A stretch of 12,068 nucleotides of DNA from the NCBI GenBank assembly GCA_023489135.1, contig JAMDCE010000638.1, positions 1 through 12,068 of the forward strand, in the 5' to 3' direction. This DNA is from Chloroflexota bacterium (lineage in GTDB: Bacteria; Chloroflexota; Chloroflexia; JAMDCE01). The notes beneath the pieces are model-generated. The model did not search any database, was not told the DNA's origin, and saw only the letters and a list, made by a program, of their open reading frames with translations. Both the position numbers and the translations under genes were made by a program. Positions 5,981-12,068 of the stretch are shown here, one piece after another. Each line of letters begins with the position of its first letter. Within the stretch, counting starts at the first letter, position 1.

Positions 5981-6358
5981 CTACCATCCCTCTTCGCCTT
6001 GGAGACAGTATGAGTACCTGACCGTTGGAGTGGACATCCGTTCTTGATCCGGATAGACGACTAGCTCGTGGAGACCAGTCTCGGTGTTACCAACGTACAA
6101 TGCACGCAGGTGATCCGTAAAGTTGGCTATTCCACTTTCGGTCTTTGGCTGACGACTGCCATCCAAAACAGCTTTTGTATCATCAAATATGCTCAGAACC
6201 ACCACGTGTTTATCCTTGAAATCACGTGTGAATTGCCGTCCCAGTTCAACGAGCCCTTCTCTCGTACATTTCTCATTGGATAGAGCTATGTCCTGCAAAA
6301 CGCGGTATTCATCCCCGTAATCCCTCACAACCTCATACCGTACTGTCCCCTTCTCCAT
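5981..6358 (-). CDS. Hypothetical protein, 125 residues, unknown family
   Basis: I choose the ATG at 6356-6358 (complement), giving a protein beginning MEKGTVRYEVV, because AGGAGG (6366-6371) lies seven bases upstream; the frame itself is open to 6427. The 125 residues have a mixed alpha/beta look: a strand (VRYEVVRDYGDEYRVLQDI), a helix (REGLVELGRQFTRDFKD), a strong strand (HVVVLSIFDD), a segment ending FTDHLRALYVGNTETGLHEL and a last strand (VRYSYCLQGEEGW). There is no signal peptide or membrane helix. The FDD-x-K and YVGNTETGLHEL segments look like conserved motifs, but I cannot assign a family. It lies about 90 bases upstream of pspA on the same strand, with its own upstream -10-like motif, so it may be part of the same stress unit (inference). 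Confidence 0.7.
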   Translation of the reverse strand: MEKGTVRYEVVRDYGDEYRVLQDIALSNEKCTREGLVELGRQFTRDFKDKHVVVLSIFDDTKAVLDGSRQPKTESGIANFTDHLRALYVGNTETGLHELVVYPDQERMSTPTVRYSYCLQGEEGW

Positions 6359-6441
6359 GAACATTCCTCCTCTTCTGCAGGTTTCTCGGCCTTGGTTAGG
6401 GGCACGTAGGTTAGTGATCGACGACATTCAGCTAATTACAG

Positions 6442-6450
6442 AAGTATAGG
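6442..6450 (-). promoter_or_regulatory. Shared -10-like motif upstream of the 125-residue gene
   Basis: The complement reads CCTATACTT with TATACT at 6443-6448, identical over nine bases to the motif upstream of pspA. The leader to the chosen ATG would be about 80 bases. No convincing -35 is seen at standard spacing. Finding the same motif upstream of two adjacent genes slightly raises the chance that both are real promoters. Confidence 0.35.
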
Positions 6451-6793
6451 CTCAGTATCTTAAGACTGTATTGGTCACGCCTGAGAGAGTGCTGAAAGAA
6501 TATCTCCACCTATCTCCAAGAACCTAGGAAAGCGGGGATGGCTGCGACATGCCCCTGGCACCCCTTGTCCCGGCATTGTGACTAACACGTTCGCGCTATG
6601 GTCAAGTTTCTCGACCTCACTGTAGCGTATTGTTTTTTCCTAGACTGTAACATGATTGGCAGACTCTGACGCATCTCAGCGTCCAGGGCCAAGATGCCAT
6701 CTGTTAGAACAGGACACATGTAGCTCCAGCCACTGGCATACGTATTGCTGCCGAAGAAGTGTACCCTTAATGAATCAAGGGGAGGTCGATCTC
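6451..6793. other. Non-coding stretch without recognisable gene
   Basis: About 340 bases with no convincing reading frame on either strand. It holds a direct repeat TATCTCCA at 6501-6508 and 6511-6518 (exact 10-base period) and a T-rich patch near 6630-6640. Near its end (6781-6785) is the GGAGG that served the decayed GAPDH fragment. It is more AT-rich than the coding blocks on either side, in keeping with decayed or regulatory DNA. Confidence 0.5.
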
Positions 6794-6981
6794 ACGGCGC
6801 AGAACCGAAAGGTAAGAGTTGCTCCAATGGCTATGGTGTTATCGGCAACACGTTTGCTGATCCTCTGGCTCTGCAAGACTACATAGATCTCGTGGGCGTT
6901 TCCAATATCACCTACGAATACCATCGGGGGCTATGCGGAGCTAGGAAGAGGTTCGAGCAAAATCCAGAGCAGCCCTTCTGA
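6794..6981 (+). pseudogene. Decayed N-terminal fragment of a type II GAPDH
   Basis: The fragment mirrors the start of the intact GAPDH gene at 7708. The ribosome binding site GGAGG is kept at 6781-6785 at exactly the same distance from the start, but the start codon is ACG instead of ATG. The frame first reads QNRKVRVA (intact: QKTKVKVA). A one-base loss near 6821-6826 shifts it, and NGYGVIG then matches the intact cofactor-binding loop exactly. Next comes FADPLALQDYIDLVGVSNIT followed by YEYHR, against intact VADAISLQDDMELAGISDIT and YDYRS. About 19 of 34 residues are identical over this stretch. Homology fades after about 6940 and TGA ends the frame at 6979-6981. The rest of the enzyme, including the catalytic Cys, is absent. 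This is a relic of a diverged second gap gene rather than a fresh copy. Confidence 0.85.
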
Positions 6982-7049
6982 AAGGCGACCTGACAGGAAC
7001 GATGGCCCGGCGCCGAATGTCGGTGATGATGATCGGATGAGGAGGAACA

Positions 7050-7670
7050 ATGCGTTTCCGACTATTGATAATCCCCGCGGCAGTATTGGTGCTGGCTGCG
7101 GTTGCGGTGATTGCGGTGTTGCGTGTCGGCATTACTGATCCTGCACCTGAACAGCAAGTCGCGCGACTGGAGACAACCTTTATGACGGGAATGATCCCGC
7201 ACCATCGAGAGGCAGTAGCGATGGCAGGAATGGCTCTGGAAAAAGCGGTGCATCCGGAGCTGCGCACGCTGGCGCAAAGGATTGTGGACTCGCAGCAAGC
7301 AGAGATCGTAACAATGACCAATTACCTCAGAGACTGGTATGGTTTGAATGCTCCGACAGACACAACCATACCGGCAAACATCCAGAGCGAGTTCGACCAG
7401 CCAATCCTGCAGGGGCTGATGCCGGACATGACCGCCAGCATGAAGGCACTGGACAACAAGAGCGGCGCGGATTTTGAGGTCGCATTTATGAGCGCGATGT
7501 CACAGCACCACGCTATCGCCATCCAGACGGCTGCGCCAGTGTTAATCAGTGGCAGCCACGAGGATCTCTACAAGCTGGCCAGCCAAATCGTCATTTCACA
7601 AGGACAGGAGATTGCCCAGATGGAGGCCTGGCTAAACCAGTGGTATGAGGTAGCGGTTCCGACAAGATAA
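7050..7670 (+). CDS. DUF305 protein with two ferritin-like repeats (CopM-like), membrane-anchored
   Basis: A 206-residue DUF305 protein. Residues 4-26 form a hydrophobic signal or anchor helix, placing the rest outside the cytoplasmic membrane. Two related helical halves follow: FMTGMIPHHREAVAMAGMAL (44-63) closing with AQRIVDSQQAEIVTMTNYL, and FMSAMSQHHAIAIQTAAPVL (146-165) closing with ASQIVISQGQEIAQMEAWLN. Each half keeps its HH pair (51-52 and 153-154) and nearby Met residues, the likely metal ligands. The second half has MSQHH in place of MIPHH and fewer Met. The family includes CopM, a periplasmic copper-binding protein of cyanobacteria, so a copper-binding role fits the csoR/copA module upstream (inference). 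The ATG has an excellent AGGAGGA (7040-7046) three bases upstream. The gene lies 37 bases before gap. Confidence 0.9.
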   Translation: MRFRLLIIPAAVLVLAAVAVIAVLRVGITDPAPEQQVARLETTFMTGMIPHHREAVAMAGMALEKAVHPELRTLAQRIVDSQQAEIVTMTNYLRDWYGLNAPTDTTIPANIQSEFDQPILQGLMPDMTASMKALDNKSGADFEVAFMSAMSQHHAIAIQTAAPVLISGSHEDLYKLASQIVISQGQEIAQMEAWLNQWYEVAVPTR

Positions 7671-7707
7671 GACTATCCCTCTCGCTAACTTACAGGAGGA
7701 CAATGCG

Positions 7708-8916
7708 ATGATCCAGAAAACAAAGGTGAAAGTTGCCGTCAACGGGTACGGCGTCATCGGCAAACGCGTTGCCGACGCCATCAGTCTCCAGGATGACATG
7801 GAGCTGGCAGGTATTTCCGACATTACCTACGATTACCGCAGCCGTGTGGCCGCAGAACGTGGCTATCCCATCTACGCCTCGTTGCCAGACAAGCGACAGC
7901 AGATGGAAGAGGCGCGGATACCGGTGACGGGCACTTTGGACGATCTCCTGCGACAGGTGGATATCGTCGTCGACTGTACGCCAAAAGGCATTGGCGCCAA
8001 GAACAAGCCTATCTACGAAAAGGCTGGGATTAAAGCGATCTTCCAGGGGGGAGAAAAGCACGAGCTTGCGGGCTACTCCTTCACCGCGCAGGTCAACTAC
8101 GCCGGTGCCCTGAACCGCCAGTTTGCCCGGGTCGTGTCGTGCAATACCACCGCACTCTGCAGGGTTATGCACGCGTTGCATAAGCAGGGCTGGGTGAAGC
8201 GGGCGCGAGCAGTCCTCTTACGTCGAGGAACGGACCCCTGGGAGAGCCACAAGAATGGGATGATCAACACCGTGATCCCTGAGACAAAAGTGCCCAGTCA
8301 CCAGGGGCCGGACGCGCAGACGGTTATGCCGGGACTGGATATCACCACTATGGCCGGAGCTGGCCCCTACAACCTGAGCCACATCCACTATGCTATGGTC
8401 GAGACCACTAGACCGGTAAGTTTGGATGAGTTGCGCCATGCACTGTGGGAGGAGCCGCGCATCGCCTTCGTTCGGGCAACGGATGGGCTTGTGGCGCTGA
8501 ACTCCGTGATCGAGCTAATGCGTGATCTGAACCGGCCACGGCACGACATGTGGGAGGTGGCCGTCTGGGAAGATGCGCTGGCTGCGGACGACCGTGAAGT
8601 GTACCTCACCTTCCAGGTAGACAACGAGGCTATCGCGATTCCAGAGAACATCGATGCGATCCGGGCAATGACGGGGATCGAGCGGGACGCGACGAAGTCC
8701 ATCGAGAAGACGAACAAGTCGTTGGGCATCGTCAAGACCTTCCTGCCCCGGACGACGCCCGAGGCCGCAGTTCACGCGGCAATGGCTGTGGCTCTGCGAG
8801 CGGCGCAGAAACAGTTTATGGAAGAAGGCTTCAAAGGGGCCGAAGAGCCCGCTGAGCCAGTGCCGACAGCTGCCCAAGGGGCATCGAGGCAGAGTCGCGC
8901 GCCGCGTGGCCAGTGA
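7708..8916 (+). CDS. gap: Type II (archaeal-type) glyceraldehyde-3-phosphate dehydrogenase
   Basis: Converts glyceraldehyde 3-phosphate and phosphate to 1,3-bisphosphoglycerate with NAD(P)+, in the cytoplasm. The 402-residue protein belongs to the type II GAPDH family best known from Archaea. It has the N-terminal nucleotide-binding loop VNGYGVIGKRVADA (11-24), the DCTPKGIGAKN segment (89-99), the catalytic motif SCNTTAL with Cys145, LLRRGTDPWESHKNGMINTV (170-189), VPSHQGPDAQTVMPGL (195-210) and the helix-rich end near residue 345. The classical bacterial type I motif is absent. Typical family members are about 335-345 residues; here some 50 extra residues (EEGFKGAEEPAEPVPTAAQG and beyond) form an acidic, then Ala/Pro/Arg-rich, probably disordered tail. 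The ATG at 7708 has AGGAGGA (7694-7700) seven bases upstream. The gene leads an operon with the PfkB kinase 13 bases downstream. Confidence 0.93.
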   Translation: MIQKTKVKVAVNGYGVIGKRVADAISLQDDMELAGISDITYDYRSRVAAERGYPIYASLPDKRQQMEEARIPVTGTLDDLLRQVDIVVDCTPKGIGAKNKPIYEKAGIKAIFQGGEKHELAGYSFTAQVNYAGALNRQFARVVSCNTTALCRVMHALHKQGWVKRARAVLLRRGTDPWESHKNGMINTVIPETKVPSHQGPDAQTVMPGLDITTMAGAGPYNLSHIHYAMVETTRPVSLDELRHALWEEPRIAFVRATDGLVALNSVIELMRDLNRPRHDMWEVAVWEDALAADDREVYLTFQVDNEAIAIPENIDAIRAMTGIERDATKSIEKTNKSLGIVKTFLPRTTPEAAVHAAMAVALRAAQKQFMEEGFKGAEEPAEPVPTAAQGASRQSRAPRGQ

Positions 8917-8929
8917 GGAGTAACGTGAT

Positions 8930-9862
8930 GTGATCATTACCCTGACCCCCAACCCAGCGGTCGACCAGACCATTTTTGTGGATCGCCTCGAAGTTGGAGA
9001 GGTTAACCGCTTCCGCGAATCGCAGCTGGATCCCGCCGGCAAGGGCATCAATGTCTCGCGGGTGGCCCACCGCCTCAGGTGGCCGACCATCGCCTTCGGC
9101 TTCCTGGCAGGGGAGATTGGCCTCATCGCCGAAAAGGCGCTGGACGACGAGGGCGTCCAACATCATTTCGTGCGCGTTCCCGGCCAGACGCGCATCAACG
9201 TCACGATTATCGACGAGATCAACCACACAGGCACTAGCCTCTACGGGCCGGGGCCGCCCGTCGACCAGGAACATCGGGCGAGACTCGACGATCTCATCCA
9301 GTTCTGGCTGCAATCGGGCCGGGTGCTGGTACTTGCCGGCAGCCTGCCACCCGGCATGCCAGAGGACGCTTATGCCACCTACGTCCGCCTGGCTCACTCC
9401 AAAGGTGTTAATACCATCCTTGATACCGACGGCGTTCCTTTGCTACAAGGAGCCGATGCCAAGCCATATCTCATCAAACCAAACGTGGCTGAGGCCGAGC
9501 GACTATTGGGCCGATCTCTCCCTGACCTGGAGGCGGTGGTGCAGGGCGCCAAAGAACTGGCGAGTCGGGGCATTGCCGTGGTGGTGATCTCGATGGGGGT
9601 GGAGGGAGCCATCTGCGCTCACGATGGCAAGATATGGCAGGCTATGCCACCGAAGGTTCAGCGTCGTAGTACAGTGGGGTCAGGAGATTCTCTTGTCGCG
9701 GGTTTAGCGGTCGCGCTTGCCCGTGGAGAGGATATCGTAGAAGGCTTGCGGCTAGGGACTGCCGCTGGGGCAGCGACGGCCATGACACCAGGCACAGCCC
9801 TCGGAACGCCCGACGAGGTAGTGGCGCTCCTGCCGCAGGTGCAGGTCAAGGAGCTAACGTGA
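8930..9862 (+). CDS. PfkB-family sugar-phosphate kinase (1-phosphofructokinase / tagatose-6-phosphate kinase type)
   Basis: A 310-residue ribokinase-superfamily (PfkB) kinase of the FruK/LacC subgroup, which phosphorylates fructose 1-phosphate, tagatose 6-phosphate or fructose 6-phosphate with ATP. Visible motifs: the TLTPNPAVDQT opening (5-14) typical of this subgroup, substrate loop AGKGINVSR (36-44), GSLPPG (137-142), KPNVAEAE (183-190), and the anion hole with catalytic base STVGSGDSLVAG (247-258; Asp253). Length is normal. Sequence alone does not fix the substrate. The start is GTG at 8930-8932 with GAGGAG (8915-8920) nine bases upstream; an ATG two bases earlier is followed at once by TGA. 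It begins 13 bases after gap and overlaps the next gene by four bases (GTGA), so the three are clearly one operon. A role making fructose 1,6-bisphosphate next to GAPDH is a reasonable inference. Confidence 0.9.
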   Translation: MIITLTPNPAVDQTIFVDRLEVGEVNRFRESQLDPAGKGINVSRVAHRLRWPTIAFGFLAGEIGLIAEKALDDEGVQHHFVRVPGQTRINVTIIDEINHTGTSLYGPGPPVDQEHRARLDDLIQFWLQSGRVLVLAGSLPPGMPEDAYATYVRLAHSKGVNTILDTDGVPLLQGADAKPYLIKPNVAEAERLLGRSLPDLEAVVQGAKELASRGIAVVVISMGVEGAICAHDGKIWQAMPPKVQRRSTVGSGDSLVAGLAVALARGEDIVEGLRLGTAAGAATAMTPGTALGTPDEVVALLPQVQVKELT

Positions 9863-12068
9863 GCGAGCTTCCAACTCAACTGGCTCGACCATTCAAGATC
9901 ATAGCCTTCGACTGGGATGGCACGGCGGTCACCGGCCGTAGTGAGGATATCGGCCGGGTGCGCGAACTGATCGAGAGGCTGCTCGGGCTCAGGGTATACG
10001 TCGTCGTCATCACCGGCACCAGCTTTCCCAATATCGATCGCCAGCTCTCGGCTGCCATCCGAGGTCCACACAAGCGTCACCTATACATCTCGACCAACCG
10101 CGGCTCCGAGGTGTATGGCTTCGCCCCGATACTTACAGCGCCTGAGATGTATCGGGGCTTCGACGCCCAGTCGAATCCGGTGTTAGTCTGGCGACGCATC
10201 GCCACGCCTGATGAGAACCGCCTGCTCACCGAAATCGCCGATGCCGTGCGCCAGCAACTAGTGGCCAGCACCGGCCTGGACATCCGAGTCATCTACAGAC
10301 GCCTGAACCGGCGCAAGATTGACCTTATCCCCCTGCCAGAGTGGCGCGACCCTCCTAAATCGGAGATCGGCCGCTTGCTGCAGGCGGTGGAAGCGCGCCT
10401 CAAAGGCGCCGGGTTTGCCGGTGCCCTGCGCGAAGTGTTCGGGCTGGCCGAGAGGGAAATCCGGGAAAAGGGCTTGAAGGATGCGCGCATCACCAGCGAC
10501 GTCAAGCACGTCGAGATCGGCCTGACCGACAAGTCCGATGCCATCGACTGGGTGATGCGCGAGCTGGCCGAGAAGAAAGGTATTCCTCCCGAGGACATCC
10601 TGATCGGCGGCGACGAGTTCGGCCCCATCGCCGGCTTCGAGGGGAGCGATCACAAGATGGTTACTCCACTATCAAGAGAGGCCGTGTTCGTGTCCGTGGG
10701 GCTGGAGCCCGGTGGCGTGCCTCCGGAAGTTATTCACATCGGCGGGGGACCAGCGCGCTTCACGGAGCTTCTTGCCTACCAGGTTGCCCTTCACGAGCAT
10801 CTTCCGCTGCATCCAGCTTCCTCCAAGGTTGCCTCCGACCCTCTCGAACTCCCCGCCACCCCGACATCGGACCCAAGCTGGCTTCTGATCGAGGAAGGCT
10901 TCAACCTCGCCCGTGAACACGAGATCGAGTCCTTGTTCGCCGTGGCCAATGGCTACATCGGCACCAGGGGATCGCTGGCTGAGGGCAGCAGCCTTTCCTC
11001 TCCCGCAACCTTCATAGCTGGCGTGTTCGACATCAATCCCAAGTCGGACGCGATCCCCGAACTGGCGGTTGTACCAGACTGGGTCCGGCTGCATATCATT
11101 GTGGATGGGCACGAATTGAAGCTGGAAGAGGGAGAGGTCCTGGAGCATCGCCGGGTGCTGGATCTACGACAGGGAATCCTTTGGCGGGAATGGCGCCACG
11201 AGGACCTCGCTGGACGGGTGACTCGTCTGCGCTTCCAGAGGCTCGCATCCCTCGCCGACCGGCACGTGTTGCTGCAGTCAGTATTGCTCACGCCCGAGAA
11301 CTACTCTGGACGAATCACCCTGGAAAGTCTCCTCGAACAGCCAGCAAGAGGTGAGGATCGATCACTTGCCCTGAAGCCTGAATCTATCCCTGCACCATCC
11401 ACGCCTGCTCCTCCGGGACCCCCTCCGTATCCGCAGTCAGTCGCGTTGCTCAATCTCAGCACCTCTGGTACAGGCACAACTGTCTCCTTCGCCTCTGCCA
11501 GTCGACTATTCGCCGAAGATGGCCAGTGCATCCGGCCGGACATTGAGACCGGTCAGGGAAGGACGGTCGAGCGTTGGGAATGGGAAGCGGAGATTGGCAA
11601 GGCATACCGTCTGGACCGATTGCTGTCGGTGTACAGCTCACATGAGGTGCAACTGCCGGCTGAGCAGGCGGTGAGGCACCTCGAACACCTGTTGAGCGAA
11701 GGCGTGGAGCGGGTAGTCGCAGACCACGTTAAGGCGTGGGACTCTCGATGGGAAGCGTCTGGCATCGAGGTGGTCCGAAGGACTCCGGACTCCTCCGGAG
11801 AGGGCGACGAGGAGGCAGCCAGAGTACTTCGCTTCGCCATTTACCACCTTGTCAGCGCGGCCAACCCTGAGGACGAGCGTATCTCGATTGGTGCCCGCGC
11901 CCTCACCGGTGAGAGCTATAAAGGCCACGTCTTCTGGGATACCGAGATCTATGTCCTCCCATTTTACACATTCACCTACCCGTCCGCTGCCCGCGCTCTC
12001 CTGATGTACCGGTATCACACCCTGCCGGCAGCACAAGAGAAAGCTCACAATCTCGGCTATCGCGGCGC
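9859..12068 (+). CDS. HAD phosphatase - GH65 glycoside phosphorylase/hydrolase fusion, 3'-truncated by window edge
   Basis: One uninterrupted frame of 736 codons from a GTG that overlaps the pfkB stop (GTGA), still open at the right edge. Residues 1-325 are a HAD phosphatase with all four motifs: FDWDGTA (nucleophile Asp18, acid Asp20), ITGTS (Thr52), LTDKSDA (Lys225) and GGDEFG (Asp252). The roughly 160-residue cap between motifs II and III suggests the C2/IIB type, like trehalose- or sucrose-phosphate phosphatases. From residue 341 (WLLIEEGFNLAREHEIESLF, then VANGYIGTRGS) the GH65 N-terminal beta-sandwich begins. The catalytic barrel starts near 655 and includes the substrate-site motif GHVFWDTEIYVLPF (689-702). 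The GH65 catalytic Glu lies beyond the window. GH65 enzymes phosphorolyse trehalose, maltose, kojibiose or nigerose. A similar phosphatase-GH65 fusion is known in mycobacteria (OtsB1). A proline-rich insert (about 508-528) interrupts the sandwich domain. Confidence 0.9.
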   Translation, partial: MSELPTQLARPFKIIAFDWDGTAVTGRSEDIGRVRELIERLLGLRVYVVVITGTSFPNIDRQLSAAIRGPHKRHLYISTNRGSEVYGFAPILTAPEMYRGFDAQSNPVLVWRRIATPDENRLLTEIADAVRQQLVASTGLDIRVIYRRLNRRKIDLIPLPEWRDPPKSEIGRLLQAVEARLKGAGFAGALREVFGLAEREIREKGLKDARITSDVKHVEIGLTDKSDAIDWVMRELAEKKGIPPEDILIGGDEFGPIAGFEGSDHKMVTPLSREAVFVSVGLEPGGVPPEVIHIGGGPARFTELLAYQVALHEHLPLHPASSKVASDPLELPATPTSDPSWLLIEEGFNLAREHEIESLFAVANGYIGTRGSLAEGSSLSSPATFIAGVFDINPKSDAIPELAVVPDWVRLHIIVDGHELKLEEGEVLEHRRVLDLRQGILWREWRHEDLAGRVTRLRFQRLASLADRHVLLQSVLLTPENYSGRITLESLLEQPARGEDRSLALKPESIPAPSTPAPPGPPPYPQSVALLNLSTSGTGTTVSFASASRLFAEDGQCIRPDIETGQGRTVERWEWEAEIGKAYRLDRLLSVYSSHEVQLPAEQAVRHLEHLLSEGVERVVADHVKAWDSRWEASGIEVVRRTPDSSGEGDEEAARVLRFAIYHLVSAANPEDERISIGARALTGESYKGHVFWDTEIYVLPFYTFTYPSAARALLMYRYHTLPAAQEKAHNLGYRG

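Noticed and set aside
10258..12048. Several minus-strand frames in the right end
   Set aside because: All lie opposite the continuous plus-strand HAD-GH65 frame, which carries clear motifs through the window edge; the antisense frames show none.

Overview
The window looks like a piece of a GC-rich bacterial chromosome. The genes use GTG and TTG as well as ATG starts, sit behind strong AGGAGG-type ribosome binding sites, and are often joined by 4-base start/stop overlaps. The gene mix is a Cu(I) ATPase with CsoR, a PspA-PspAA pair, an archaeal-type (type II) GAPDH, a PfkB kinase and a HAD-GH65 fusion. This suggests a Chloroflexota-like or related deep-branching, perhaps thermophilic, bacterium. 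That assignment is inference only, because no rRNA or other phylogenetic marker is present.

Left block (1-2918, plus strand) is a copper and soft-metal module. It holds the C-terminal two thirds or so of a Cu(I) P-type ATPase (5' end outside the window), a 71-residue two-helix membrane protein, a CsoR repressor with the complete Cys-His-Cys copper site, a 61-residue YHS protein and a 56-residue Cys-rich protein. Export, sensing and small thiol-rich proteins sit together, so copper derepression through CsoR is the natural model.

Middle block (about 2990-7050) mixes intact genes with gene remains. A rhodanese-like domain is split by a frameshift (3013-3163). Next come an apparently intact flavin reductase-like gene (TTG start), a possible tail-anchored small protein, and a CopD-like membrane protein broken across at least three frames (4242-4747). 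On the minus strand are an intact pspA-pspAA pair and a 125-residue gene of unknown family. A 36-base near-perfect palindrome lies just after pspAA. A decayed, frameshifted N-terminal fragment of a type II GAPDH lies at 6794-6981.

Right block (7050-12068, plus strand) holds a two-repeat DUF305 (CopM-like) membrane-anchored protein, an intact type II GAPDH with a long C-terminal extension, a PfkB-family sugar-phosphate kinase and a large HAD-phosphatase/GH65 fusion. The fusion is open to the right edge and its 3' end is missing. Gap, pfkB and HAD-GH65 are tightly packed and probably form one carbohydrate operon: disaccharide phosphorolysis or sugar-phosphate turnover feeding the lower glycolytic steps. 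The DUF305 gene 37 bases upstream may belong to the same transcript, and it links back functionally to the copper module.

The most interesting items are the GAPDH relic less than 1 kb upstream of the intact GAPDH gene, the HAD-GH65 fusion with its proline-rich insert, the Cys-rich 56-residue protein, and the palindrome. I see no rRNA, tRNA, CRISPR array, insertion sequence or phage gene.
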